Shown here piece by piece: positions 28,526-37,137 of a stretch of DNA of 48,618 nucleotides. The translations under genes were made by a program, and so were the position numbers. How positions within the stretch are numbered: position 1 is the stretch's first letter; every line of letters starts with the position of its first letter. A model generated the notes under the pieces. It saw only the letters and a list, made by a program, of their open reading frames with translations, was not told the origin of the DNA and did no database searches. This stretch comes from an uncultured Clostridia bacterium. GTDB taxonomy: Bacteria; Bacillota; Clostridia; Lachnospirales; CAG-274. The stretch covers positions 1-48,618 of the forward strand of contig CALWOZ010000018.1 in the NCBI GenBank assembly GCA_944383305.1, written 5' to 3'.

Positions 28526-28536
28526 GAGGACACGAG

Positions 28537-29652
28537 ATGAAAAAATTTATATTTATTATAATTTTTACTTTAATTTTTGCTAAATCAATATATGCTAATA
28601 ACTATTTAACAGAAGGAATAGACAGTCTGGATATAGAACAATATGATACAGTAATAAACAATAATATTTATAAAAGTGATTTTAAATTTTCAGATATAGT
28701 TAAGAGTATTTTATCAGGAAAAGGTGTAGACTTTAAGATAACAAGTATAATTAATTACATAATAAAATCAGTTTTTGATGAGATATTTATAAATTCTAAA
28801 ATAATAAAAAATGTAATATTAATAGCATTTTTATCAGCATTTTTTAAAATTTTGACAGAAAACTTTAAAAATCAAAGTGTTTCAGAAATAGGATTTTATA
28901 CAACATATATGGTTGTAGCCACTCTTTTAACTTCTAGTTTTAATACAGTTGTTGATATTTTATATACTACGGTAGATAGTATATCAAATATTATAAATGG
29001 AATAATGCCTATGCTTGTAGGATTATTATTTATGTCAGGTGCATCTAGTAGTGCTACTTTATTTAGTGGATTTATATTAACCTCTTTAAGTGTATTATCA
29101 TTTTTTATGAAAAATATATTTATACCTTTTATAGCAGGTACGGCTATTTTAAACGTTATAAATTATATTACACCAAAAGAAGTTTTAAATAAACTTATAG
29201 ATTTTTTAAAATGGCTTATAAATTTTTCTTTAAGGGGATTAGCCTTAGGACTTGGATTTATAATATCCATTCAAAGAATAGGAGCTCCTACATTAAACTC
29301 AGCTATAAATAAAACTGCAAAAACTTTTATAAGTTTTGTACCAGTTGTAGGAGATGCAATGACAGGCGCAGTAGATAGTATTATGTATTTTGTAGGACTT
29401 TTAAAAAGCGGAGTAGGTATAGGAATACTAATAACTATATTACTTTGTTCTGCTGTACCAATAGTAAAATTAATAGCCTTAATATTTATATATAAAATAA
29501 CTGCTATATTAATAGACCCTATAAGTGATAATAGAATAACCTCTTGTGTAGATACAATGGGAGAATACACAAAATTAGTATTATCAAGTTTAATAATATT
29601 TTTAATTTTGTTTATATTTTTTATAGCTGTTATGCTAACAGTGTCAGGATAA
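28537..29652 (+). CDS. spoIIIAE: Stage III sporulation protein AE
   Basis: 371 residues: N-terminal signal-like span (FIFIIIFTLIFAKSIYA) then many membrane segments. Family stretches: MPMLVGLLFMSGASSSATLF and FVPVVGDAMTGAVDS. ATG at 28537 with AGGAGG upstream; the frame extends further 5' inside spoIIIAD but without a ribosome site. Confidence 0.94.
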   Translation: MKKFIFIIIFTLIFAKSIYANNYLTEGIDSLDIEQYDTVINNNIYKSDFKFSDIVKSILSGKGVDFKITSIINYIIKSVFDEIFINSKIIKNVILIAFLSAFFKILTENFKNQSVSEIGFYTTYMVVATLLTSSFNTVVDILYTTVDSISNIINGIMPMLVGLLFMSGASSSATLFSGFILTSLSVLSFFMKNIFIPFIAGTAILNVINYITPKEVLNKLIDFLKWLINFSLRGLALGLGFIISIQRIGAPTLNSAINKTAKTFISFVPVVGDAMTGAVDSIMYFVGLLKSGVGIGILITILLCSAVPIVKLIALIFIYKITAILIDPISDNRITSCVDTMGEYTKLVLSSLIIFLILFIFFIAVMLTVSG

Positions 29653-29662
29653 AGGAGAGTTT

Positions 29663-30223
29663 ATGATAGATTATTTTTATGATTACATAAGAAATATAAT
29701 TTTATTTTTAGTGTTTATGTCTTTTATACAAGTTATCTTACCTAATAATAAGTATCGTTCTTACATAAATCTAGTTTTTGGTATGATATTAATATTTATT
29801 ATGATACAACCTATAAATAATATATTTAATGGAATAAATAGTATAGATAGCTTAAATATATTTAATAAAAAAGATTTTGAAATTAACTCAAATATAGACT
29901 CTGAAAAATATAAAGATGTACAAAATCAAATGGTTAAAAATGCTTTTCAAGATAATATAAAAGCTCAAGTAGAAAGTATATTAAAAAATGAATATACTAT
30001 AAAAGAAATAAATTTAGAACTATATGAGAATAAATATGAAGAAATAAATATTGATAAAATCTATTTAACTTTAAATAAATTTAATAAAAATATTTATATA
30101 AAACCTTTTAATGAAGATGAAAATATGCAAAATATTGAAAAAAAAGAAATAAATAATATAAAAAATTTAATTTCTGACTTCTATAATATGCCTAACGAGA
30201 ATATATTTATAACAATAGCATAA
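29663..30223 (+). CDS. spoIIIAF: Stage III sporulation protein AF
   Basis: 186 residues. Two N-terminal membrane spans (about 10-24 and 35-50) with YRSYINLVFGMILIFIMIQPI, then a soluble domain of mixed beta/alpha. AAGGAG precedes the ATG at 29663. Ring-forming paralogue of the EscJ-like family. Confidence 0.92.
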   Translation: MIDYFYDYIRNIILFLVFMSFIQVILPNNKYRSYINLVFGMILIFIMIQPINNIFNGINSIDSLNIFNKKDFEINSNIDSEKYKDVQNQMVKNAFQDNIKAQVESILKNEYTIKEINLELYENKYEEINIDKIYLTLNKFNKNIYIKPFNEDENMQNIEKKEINNIKNLISDFYNMPNENIFITIA

Positions 30224-30243
30224 GAAAAAAGGAGAAGAAACAT

Positions 30244-30804
30244 ATGAATGTATTTAGAAAAATATTTCAAGATAAAAAAAATTATTATAACATATTAGTT
30301 GCTATTTTTTTTGGTATATTACTACTTTTTTTAAGCAATAATTTTTTTAAAAGTAATAATAATAAAAATAATAGCATAGATTATAAAGGACAATCCGTAG
30401 AAGTTAGCGAAGGGGATAACACATATGAAGCACAGCTTGAAAAAAGGTTAGAAACAATTTTATCTAAAGTAGCAGGGGTAGGCAATGTAGATGTTATGAT
30501 AACATTAGAAAATGGAAGAGAACTTGTAACAAAAGATGATATTGTAAGAGAAAACTCAACTACTAATGAGGAAACTATAAATGGGGATAAAAGGCAAATT
30601 GTATCGGATAAAACTCAATCTAATACAGTTAAAACAAGTGGTGATGAGCCAGTTATTTTAAAAGAAATTAGTCCTAAAATATCTGGAGTGTTAATAGTAT
30701 CACAAGGAGGAGGGAACGTAGAAATAAAAAATACACTTATTAATGCAACTAATGCATTATTAGGAGTAGAAATACATAAAATAGAAGTGCTAGAGATGAA
30801 ATGA
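30244..30804 (+). CDS. spoIIIAG: Stage III sporulation protein AG
   Basis: 186 residues: one membrane span (about 17-34), then YEAQLEKRLETILSKVAGVGNVDVMITLENG and GVLIVSQGGGNVEIKNTLINATNALLG. In B. subtilis this protein forms a large ring in the channel. GGAGAAG upstream. Confidence 0.94.
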   Translation: MNVFRKIFQDKKNYYNILVAIFFGILLLFLSNNFFKSNNNKNNSIDYKGQSVEVSEGDNTYEAQLEKRLETILSKVAGVGNVDVMITLENGRELVTKDDIVRENSTTNEETINGDKRQIVSDKTQSNTVKTSGDEPVILKEISPKISGVLIVSQGGGNVEIKNTLINATNALLGVEIHKIEVLEMK

Positions 30805-30868
30805 TTTTTTATAATTAAAAATCGTTTATCAATAATTTTTAAATTATTATTAATAAGGAGGAAACAAA

Positions 30869-31495
30869 ATGTTTGCACTTAAAAGAAATCAAATTATAAT
30901 AACAGCTCTTGTAGTTATGGTAGGAGCAGCAGGATACTTAAATTATGTAGGGAATAATACAGAACCTACGGAAGTTGTTTTAACAGATGATGGAGATATA
31001 ACAGGACTTGTTCCAGATTATGACTTATATGGTGAAGAAGTAGTACATAATGAAGAAAACGTAAATGAAGAAAGTGTAACAGCATCTACTGAAAATACAG
31101 ATGATGAGGCTGGAAAGGCAGTTTTTGTTAATAATAGCAGTGATACCTCATATTTTGTTCAGGCAAAATTAGAGAGAGAACAAGCTAGAGCAAAACAAAA
31201 AGATATTTTAACAGAAATGATTAATAACAGTAATATTGACCAAGACAAAAAAGCAAATGCTGCTGATGAAATGCTTAAAATTCAAGAAAGAATAGAAAAA
31301 GAAACAGCAGCTGAAGCTATGATAGAGGCGAAAGGATTTGACGAAGTGTATGTTAGAATTGATGATGATACAGTAGATGTAGTTGTAAATAAATCCGAAC
31401 TTAGTGAGTCAGAAATCGCTCAAATAGAAGATATAGTAAAAAGAAAAACTGGTGTTACTGTAGATAAAATTAGAATAAGTCCTATAAAAAAATAA
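30869..31495 (+). CDS. spoIIIAH: Stage III sporulation protein AH
   Basis: 208 residues: span at about 7-24, acidic Glu/Asn linker (about 40-85), then the ring domain with YFVQAKLEREQARAKQ and ADEMLKIQERIEKE, ending VKRKTGVTVDKIRISPIKK. Contacts SpoIIQ of the forespore. AAGGAGG precedes the ATG. Last gene before a terminator. Confidence 0.94.
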   Translation: MFALKRNQIIITALVVMVGAAGYLNYVGNNTEPTEVVLTDDGDITGLVPDYDLYGEEVVHNEENVNEESVTASTENTDDEAGKAVFVNNSSDTSYFVQAKLEREQARAKQKDILTEMINNSNIDQDKKANAADEMLKIQERIEKETAAEAMIEAKGFDEVYVRIDDDTVDVVVNKSELSESEIAQIEDIVKRKTGVTVDKIRISPIKK

Positions 31496-31503
31496 TATTT
31501 ATT

Positions 31504-31535
31504 AAAGACTATACATTTAATGTATAGTCTTTTAA
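31504..31535 (+). terminator. Terminator of the spoIIIA operon
   Basis: AAAGACTATACA (31504-31515) pairs with TGTATAGTCTTT (31521-31532), a 12-bp perfect stem with TTTAA loop and T-rich tail. Confidence 0.9.
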
Positions 31536-31734
31536 TTATATTTATTTGTTGTAACAAATTAAAACTATATATAATTGTAATTTATGTAAATTATGGATAT
31601 ATTTGGGAACAATAAAATAAATTTTATTGTATATATTAATAAAATTCAAATTGAAAGTAAAATAAAATAGGTTAAATATTAATATAAATAAATTTAGTTA
31701 TAAATTTATTATTAACTTATTGTAAAATAATATG

Positions 31735-31763
31735 TTGACATTGGTAATTAATAGTATTATAAT
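31735..31763 (+). promoter_or_regulatory. Perfect consensus promoter of the RiPP operon
   Basis: TTGACA (31735-31740), 17-base spacer, TATAAT (31758-31763). Both boxes and the spacing are exact consensus, the best in the window. Predicted start near 31770 gives a leader of about 230 bases to the intact precursor. Confidence 0.88.
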
Positions 31764-31810
31764 AGCAGAAATAGTTATAATTTGTATAATATTATTATAA
31801 AAATGAAATT

Positions 31811-31939
31811 ATGTATATTAATGAAGTATTTGAAGTAGAGGTAAACGAAATAAATGAACCTAATTTATAAGTCTTAGATAATATTGACTTTGAACTTGCT
31901 GGTGGAGCTTGTGGTGTTGGTTGCATAGAGAATATTTAA
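31811..31939 (+). pseudogene. First RiPP precursor copy, broken by a nonsense codon
   Basis: Same reading frame as the intact gene 187 bases downstream, but codon 20 is TAA (31868-31870) instead of GAA, leaving a 19-residue leader fragment MYINEVFEVEVNEINEPNL. The codons beyond still spell the same leader end and CGVGC core. The ribosome site is also lost: TTATAAAAATGAAATT precedes the ATG where the intact copy has AAGGAGG. Other changes are N2Y and three silent bases. A dead copy is most likely; a truncated decoy leader is conceivable. Confidence 0.85.
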
Positions 31940-31997
31940 CTAGTTATTTTACAACACAATAGTAAAATTTATTATAATATCAAGGAGGATGAGTAGT

Positions 31998-32126
31998 ATG
32001 AACATTAATGAAGTATTTGAAGTAGAGGTAAACGAAATAAATGAACCTAACTTAGAAGTCTTAGATAATATTGACTTTGAACTTGCTGGTGGAGCTTGTG
32101 GTGTTGGTTGTATAGAAAATATTTAA
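31998..32126 (+). CDS. RiPP precursor peptide, double-glycine leader, CGVGC core
   Basis: 42-residue peptide not matching any named family I recognise. Leader residues 1-32 are acidic (MNINEVFEVEVNEINEPNLE, then VLDNIDFELAGG) and end in a classic ELxGG cleavage signal. The predicted core is ten residues, ACGVGCIENI, with two Cys at positions 34 and 38. AAGGAGG lies 11 bases before the ATG. Immediately downstream are a hairpin, a radical SAM/SPASM maturase and two ABC exporters, so a Cys-based crosslink (thioether to a nearby residue) is likely, though which residues join is unknown. Could act as a bacteriocin or a signalling peptide. Confidence 0.85.
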   Translation: MNINEVFEVEVNEINEPNLEVLDNIDFELAGGACGVGCIENI

Positions 32127-32141
32127 TGTAAATTATTTTTA

Positions 32142-32194
32142 ATACAAAATAGGTGTTATAGTTAATTTTTTAATTTGTAATACCTATTTTGTAT
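32142..32194 (+). terminator. Attenuator hairpin between precursor and maturase
   Basis: ATACAAAATAGGT (32142-32154) pairs perfectly with ACCTATTTTGTAT (32182-32194) over 13 bp; three more pairs continue after a mismatch. No long T run follows, so it probably terminates partly or stabilises the precursor mRNA, giving more precursor than enzyme. Confidence 0.7.
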
Positions 32195-32228
32195 ATATTA
32201 ATTTTTGTTTGGAGGAGAGGATATTAAG

Positions 32229-33494
32229 ATGAAAAGATATGATAAAAACAATACACATATTATGTGTTTAGATAATGTTGGATTAATTTATGATGTTCCG
32301 ACAAACACTATTTTAAAAACTTCCTCAGAAATAGCAAATGAATTAAAGTTATTACAAGAACGTTATGATACAAATTTAGAATTAAGTATGGATAAAAAAT
32401 TAAAAGATAAAAATTTAACAACTCCAAGGCATTCATTTTGGTGGGAAAAAAAGATTCTTAACAAATTAACACTTAATATTACTTCTCGATGTAATTTAAG
32501 ATGTAAATATTGTTATGCAAATTTTGGAACATATTCAGAGTATTCCTTAGATGATATGAGTCCAGTAGATGCAATAAAATATATAGATTCTATAATTGAT
32601 ATTGGTATTTCTCATATAGACTACATACAATTTTTTGGTGGTGAACCATTATTAGCAATTAATACAGTAGAGGCAGTTTGTAAACATTTTACTGAACTAT
32701 ATGAACAACAAAAAATAGATTCTATCCCTGTATTTAAAATGATATCAAACTTTGTTTTTAATAATCAACTTATTTATGATGTTATTTCAAAATATAATAT
32801 ACGAGTTACAGTTAGTATTGATGGTTCAGAAAAAATTCATAATATGCAAAGAGTATTTCCAAATGGTAATGGAAGTTATAATATTATAGAAAAAAATATT
32901 GAAGTCTTGAAAAATAATGTAGTAGGTATTGAAGCGACTTATACTAAAAATCACATTGAAAATAATATTTCTTTTAAGCAATTAAGTAAATATCTTTCTA
33001 ACAAATTTAATTTACCAGAAAGTTCAATAATGATTGTTCCAGTAACAGGAAATGAAGAATTAGAAGTTCCAAAGGACTCAAAGTTATTACAAGATCGAAA
33101 TGATGGGTTAATAGCAGAAGATGCTAATATTTTATTTGCTTATTATCCTGAAAAACAAACAGATATGTTTTGCTCTGCAGGATTTAATTCATTGTGTATA
33201 ATGCCAAATGGCGATATATATCCATGTCATATGTATGCTACTAATCGAGCTTATTGTCTAGGAAATATTTCAGATGGATACAATTTTTCTGAAATAAAGG
33301 AAAAGTTATATAATCTTCCTTTAAAAAGTAAAAATAACCATAGTAAGTGTAGAACATGTTGGGCTAGAAAAGTATGTCATCTTTGTCCTGCCAAATCTTT
33401 GATTTCTAACTGTTCTGATTATGAGTTCATTTCAGATTTTTCATGTGAAAAAAGAAAAAAACATTATGAAAGAGTACTTATTAAATCAATTTAA
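32229..33494 (+). CDS. Radical SAM/SPASM peptide maturase
   Basis: 421-residue enzyme that should install a radical-made crosslink in the adjacent precursor. An N-terminal region of about 80 residues (leader-binding in related enzymes) precedes the SAM cluster site CNLRCKYC (Cys 88, 92, 95) and the GGEP motif (QFFGGEPLL). The C-terminal SPASM domain shows C-x12-G-x4-C (CSAG...NGDIYPC), then C-x2-C-x5-C-x2-C (KCRTCWARKVCHLC) and two later Cys, enough for two auxiliary iron-sulfur clusters; the last spacing (x2, not the common x3) is slightly unusual. The ATG at 32229 follows GGAGGAGAGG; an upstream TTG at 32205 lies before that site and is rejected. Confidence 0.92.
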   Translation: MKRYDKNNTHIMCLDNVGLIYDVPTNTILKTSSEIANELKLLQERYDTNLELSMDKKLKDKNLTTPRHSFWWEKKILNKLTLNITSRCNLRCKYCYANFGTYSEYSLDDMSPVDAIKYIDSIIDIGISHIDYIQFFGGEPLLAINTVEAVCKHFTELYEQQKIDSIPVFKMISNFVFNNQLIYDVISKYNIRVTVSIDGSEKIHNMQRVFPNGNGSYNIIEKNIEVLKNNVVGIEATYTKNHIENNISFKQLSKYLSNKFNLPESSIMIVPVTGNEELEVPKDSKLLQDRNDGLIAEDANILFAYYPEKQTDMFCSAGFNSLCIMPNGDIYPCHMYATNRAYCLGNISDGYNFSEIKEKLYNLPLKSKNNHSKCRTCWARKVCHLCPAKSLISNCSDYEFISDFSCEKRKKHYERVLIKSI

Positions 33495-33516
33495 GGTTAA
33501 ATAAAGAGGTGAAATT

Positions 33517-35145
33517 ATGTTATATTTAATAAAAAATATTAAAAACTTAATATGGACTTATATAGGAGTAACTATTATATGTGTATTTATGGCATTTACC
33601 TCTATACTTACAGCGAATATGATGGGAAAGGTAACTCAATTATTCACAGAAGCTATGTTTAACCAAGTAGGTATAAATATTTTAATTACTATTTTAGTGT
33701 TTATACTAGATGGGATAGTATGTTTAGTATATTCAGTGTTATGTGGTAAAATAGAATCAACTACATATTCAAAAATTCAACAAAAGTCTTTTTATCAAAT
33801 TTCACATATTTCTGTTGAAAGTTCTTTAATGAATAACCAAGGAGATATATATACTAGAATAAATAGCGATACAAACGAAGTTATAGAATATCTTTCAAAA
33901 AATTTCCCTACAATTTTAATGCAAAGTATACAATTAATATTAATTTCAATATATATACTTGTATTAGATTGGAGAATTACAATAGTATATTTATTAACTT
34001 TGATTGTATCGCTATTATTACAATCTACTTTAAGTAATAGCTTGAAAAAAACTAGTGAACAAGTTAAGAAAAATCAAGTTGAAATGAATATATGTTTAAA
34101 AAATAATATTAATAATCGTATAACAATAAAAGTATATAGAGCCTATAATTTTATTAATAATTTATATGAAAAAATAGAAAAAAATTTATTTCATAAAAAT
34201 ATATCTTTTAATATTCGTGCTATGCCAATACATATGGTTGGTATTTTATGTGGAATTATGCCAATAATCTCTCTATGTTTGACAGGGTTGTTTTTTATTC
34301 CTAAAGGTATACTTAATATAAGTTCATTTATAGCAATATTTTATTTATGTCAAAAGATATTACCATATCAATTACATTATATAGATTTATTTATAAACAC
34401 AAAAAAAGTTCAACCATCGTTTAATAGAATTGTAGAATTATGGAAAGAACCTATAACATTTGATAAGAAAAATCTTAAAGAAAATAACAAAGACGGAACA
34501 ATTATATTAGAAGATATTTGGTATAAATATCCAAATACAGATAACTGGATAATAAAAGGAATATCACTTAATATTCCTAAAGGTAAAAAGGTGGCTTTTA
34601 TTGGTAAAAGTGGTTGTGGTAAATCAACTTTACTTAAAATAATTGGAGGCTTAGCCTTAGCACAAAAAGGCAATGTTAAAGTATCAAATGCTATCCTAAC
34701 AAGCCAATTTCCAAAATTTTTCTCAGGAACAATTAAAGAAAATATATGTTGTTTTGAAAATAAAGAAAATAAAGATATTATGTTTTCTTGTGAAAATGCT
34801 GAGATAAATGACTTTTTAGCCGAACTTGAAAATGGTATAGATTTTGACTTAAAAAATAATGCAACAAATTTAAGTGGAGGTCAACGTCAACGTATAGCAT
34901 TAGCTCGTGCTCTTAACATATCAAACTCTATACTTCTATTAGATGAATCTTTATCTGCATTGGATTCAGAAAGTGCAAATAAAGTAATTGAAAAAATAAT
35001 CAAAAATTATCCAGAAATGACTATTGTTATGGTGTTACATCAACAGGAGTTTTTGCCATTAATGGATGAAATATATATATTTGAAGATGGTGAAATATCT
35101 GGATTTGGAACTTATCAACAGCTTATTGAACAAAATCTTTTGTGA
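33517..35145 (+). CDS. ABC half-transporter 1 of the RiPP operon
   Basis: 542 residues: six-span exporter domain (about 1-310) fused to an ATP-binding domain. Walker A GKSGCGKSTLL, Q in TSQF, signature LSGGQRQRIALARAL, Walker B LLLDESLSALD and H-loop VLHQQ. There is no N-terminal C39 peptidase domain. The stretch between Walker A and the Q-loop is roughly 15-20 residues shorter than in usual exporters. GAGGTG precedes the ATG. Followed 10 bases later by a second half-transporter, so a heterodimer is likely, exporting the modified peptide. Confidence 0.9.
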   Translation: MLYLIKNIKNLIWTYIGVTIICVFMAFTSILTANMMGKVTQLFTEAMFNQVGINILITILVFILDGIVCLVYSVLCGKIESTTYSKIQQKSFYQISHISVESSLMNNQGDIYTRINSDTNEVIEYLSKNFPTILMQSIQLILISIYILVLDWRITIVYLLTLIVSLLLQSTLSNSLKKTSEQVKKNQVEMNICLKNNINNRITIKVYRAYNFINNLYEKIEKNLFHKNISFNIRAMPIHMVGILCGIMPIISLCLTGLFFIPKGILNISSFIAIFYLCQKILPYQLHYIDLFINTKKVQPSFNRIVELWKEPITFDKKNLKENNKDGTIILEDIWYKYPNTDNWIIKGISLNIPKGKKVAFIGKSGCGKSTLLKIIGGLALAQKGNVKVSNAILTSQFPKFFSGTIKENICCFENKENKDIMFSCENAEINDFLAELENGIDFDLKNNATNLSGGQRQRIALARALNISNSILLLDESLSALDSESANKVIEKIIKNYPEMTIVMVLHQQEFLPLMDEIYIFEDGEISGFGTYQQLIEQNLL

Positions 35146-35155
35146 GGTAATTATA

Positions 35156-36901
35156 ATGAAAATTAAAAATATAAAAAATGAATACAGTTTATATTTTAGA
35201 CTTCTTAAATATACAAATAAAAATTTAATATTATTTATAATTTGTACTATTATTAGTGGGATTGCTGTATTTTTAATTTTTTCTTCTATTGGTATATTGT
35301 TAAGTAATATTGTTGGAGCTATAAATGGAGAGACTACACAAGATTACTCACTTAGTTTAATGTATATATTAGTAATATTTATATTTGCAATATTATCTAG
35401 TTTTTCTGATATAGGTTTTGTTTATGTAGAACAAAAATTGCAAATTTTATTAAGAAATAAAATGTTGAAATCATATTTTAAAATGGATGAAAATATATCA
35501 CATAAATATTCTAATACAGAGGTACTTAACCGTGTTACTGAAGATGTAAATCAATCTACATTTTTAATAAGTTATTATATGAGTGGATTTATATTTCAAC
35601 CAATTTTATCAGGCTTATTTTCAGTCATATTACTTTATATGGTAGATTGGCGTATAGCTGTATTATGTCTAATTTGTACATTAGGTAATTTTATTTTTAG
35701 CCGACTTACTATAAAATGGGTACGTAAGATTAGAAGCAATATTGTTAATGGAAAAAGTCAAACATCTAATTTTATGCAAGAATGTATTGAAGGTGCAATT
35801 GAGATGCGAACATTTAAACTTTATAAAACTTTTAACAATAGTCTTTATAATAAATTAGAAAATATATCTTATAATACTAAAAAATTTGCTTTTATAGAAG
35901 GATTAAGACGTCAAATATCTAACATATCAAATGATTGTTTAACAATTATTATTTTGTTATCTTTAGGGGCTTTACTTGCATATTATAAAATAATAGATTT
36001 TTCTAATATTATGTTGTCAATTCCTCTTTCAGACCAAATAGGGCAAATGATAATGGCGGTTGCTAATTTTACATCAATTGTAAAACAAAAATCACCACAT
36101 TTAGAGAGAGTATTTGAAATTATAGACCTTCCTCAAGAATTAGACAATAAAATAAACTCTAATTTACAAAATAATATTAAAGATACATCTCAAATAATAT
36201 TTGATAATGTTTCTTTTTCATATGAAGAAAAAGAAGTTTTAAAACAAGTAAGTTTTAATATTAAAAAAGGGGAAAAAATAGCTTTTGTAGGAGAAAGTGG
36301 AAGTGGAAAGTCTACAATTATTAAAATTTTACTTGGACTATACAATAATAATTATGGAAATATTAATGTTTTTGGTTTAGAAAAAGAAAATTGTAGTATT
36401 GAAAAATGGAGAAGTAATTTTTCATATTTACCTCAAGACATTTCATTATTTAATCTTACAGTAGCAGAAAATATTTCTCTTGGAAATGGTAATTTAGAAG
36501 ATATACGTACTGTAGGTAAAATGGCAAATATAGATGAGTTTATTTCTAATAAACCTAAAGGATATAATTTAAAATTACAAGATGGTAATGTAGAATTTTC
36601 AGGGGGTCAACTTCAAAGAATTGCTCTTGCACGCTGTTTATTTAAAAAATCACCAATTATATTAATGGATGAACCTACATCTGCTTTGGACAAAGAATCT
36701 GAACAAATCATAAAAGAAACTATTGAACAACTTCCACAAGATATAACTATAATAGTAGTAACACATAGACTTAATCTTACAAAAAACTTTGATAGATTGT
36801 ATGTATTAGAAAAAGGAAGTATTATAGAAAGTGGAAATCATAATGAATTATTAGAGAAAAATGGTAAATATGCGTATCTTTGGAACATACAAGATAATTA
36901 A
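35156..36901 (+). CDS. ABC half-transporter 2 of the RiPP operon
   Basis: 581 residues: six-span domain (about 1-320), then ATP-binding domain with Walker A GESGSGKSTII, Q-loop LPQD, signature FSGGQLQRIALARCL, Walker B ILMDEPTSALD and H-loop VVTHR. Unlike its neighbour the nucleotide domain is of normal length. No peptidase domain. The ATG at 35156 has GAGG eight bases upstream; an in-frame start at 35066 lies inside the previous gene and is rejected. Last gene before the operon terminator. Confidence 0.92.
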   Translation: MKIKNIKNEYSLYFRLLKYTNKNLILFIICTIISGIAVFLIFSSIGILLSNIVGAINGETTQDYSLSLMYILVIFIFAILSSFSDIGFVYVEQKLQILLRNKMLKSYFKMDENISHKYSNTEVLNRVTEDVNQSTFLISYYMSGFIFQPILSGLFSVILLYMVDWRIAVLCLICTLGNFIFSRLTIKWVRKIRSNIVNGKSQTSNFMQECIEGAIEMRTFKLYKTFNNSLYNKLENISYNTKKFAFIEGLRRQISNISNDCLTIIILLSLGALLAYYKIIDFSNIMLSIPLSDQIGQMIMAVANFTSIVKQKSPHLERVFEIIDLPQELDNKINSNLQNNIKDTSQIIFDNVSFSYEEKEVLKQVSFNIKKGEKIAFVGESGSGKSTIIKILLGLYNNNYGNINVFGLEKENCSIEKWRSNFSYLPQDISLFNLTVAENISLGNGNLEDIRTVGKMANIDEFISNKPKGYNLKLQDGNVEFSGGQLQRIALARCLFKKSPIILMDEPTSALDKESEQIIKETIEQLPQDITIIVVTHRLNLTKNFDRLYVLEKGSIIESGNHNELLEKNGKYAYLWNIQDN

Positions 36902-37023
36902 AATAAATATATTTATATAAATTTATTTATATAAATTTATTAAACTATATTTTTTACATTTTATTTTAATAACATATTAAATATTAATAATTAAATATTA
37001 ATATTTTTATTGGATAAATTTTT

Positions 37024-37066
37024 AATTAACCTGATTTTTGTATATTAAAAAGTCAGGTTAATTTTA
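37024..37066 (+). terminator. Terminator of the RiPP operon
   Basis: AATTAACCTGA (37024-37034) pairs with TCAGGTTAATT (37053-37063), with an inner TTTTT/AAAAA extension, followed by TTTATATT. Confidence 0.85.
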
Positions 37067-37137
37067 TATTAAATAATAATAAATATTATATATATAATAT
37101 ATGAAAATTTATAATTTATTAAATATAGGGGATATTT

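Larger units (their letters stand above)
31496..31810. other. Intergenic region upstream of the RiPP cluster
   Basis: Contains the spoIIIA terminator, the palindrome TAATTTATGTAAATTA (31578-31593, perfect 7-2-7) and the promoter at 31735. No open frame with a ribosome site. Confidence 0.7.
31771..32150 (+). repeat. Tandem duplication of the RiPP precursor unit
   Basis: Two units of about 188-190 bases. The 129-base coding parts differ at only six positions; the flanks (ATAGT...AATAT before, TTATTTT...CAATAG after) are recognisably related but more diverged. Confidence 0.8.

Noticed and set aside
28399-28536. Longer N-terminus for SpoIIIAE
   Set aside because: Runs through spoIIIAD in another frame; AGGAGG and a signal-like sequence mark ATG 28537.
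31811-31939. First precursor copy as a functional gene
   Set aside because: In-frame TAA at codon 20 and loss of the ribosome site; recorded as a pseudogene.
32205-32228. Upstream TTG start for the radical SAM gene
   Set aside because: It would place the GGAGG ribosome site inside the coding sequence; ATG at 32229 is well spaced.
35066-35155. Start of ABC half 2 inside ABC half 1
   Set aside because: No ribosome site; GAGG precedes the ATG at 35156.
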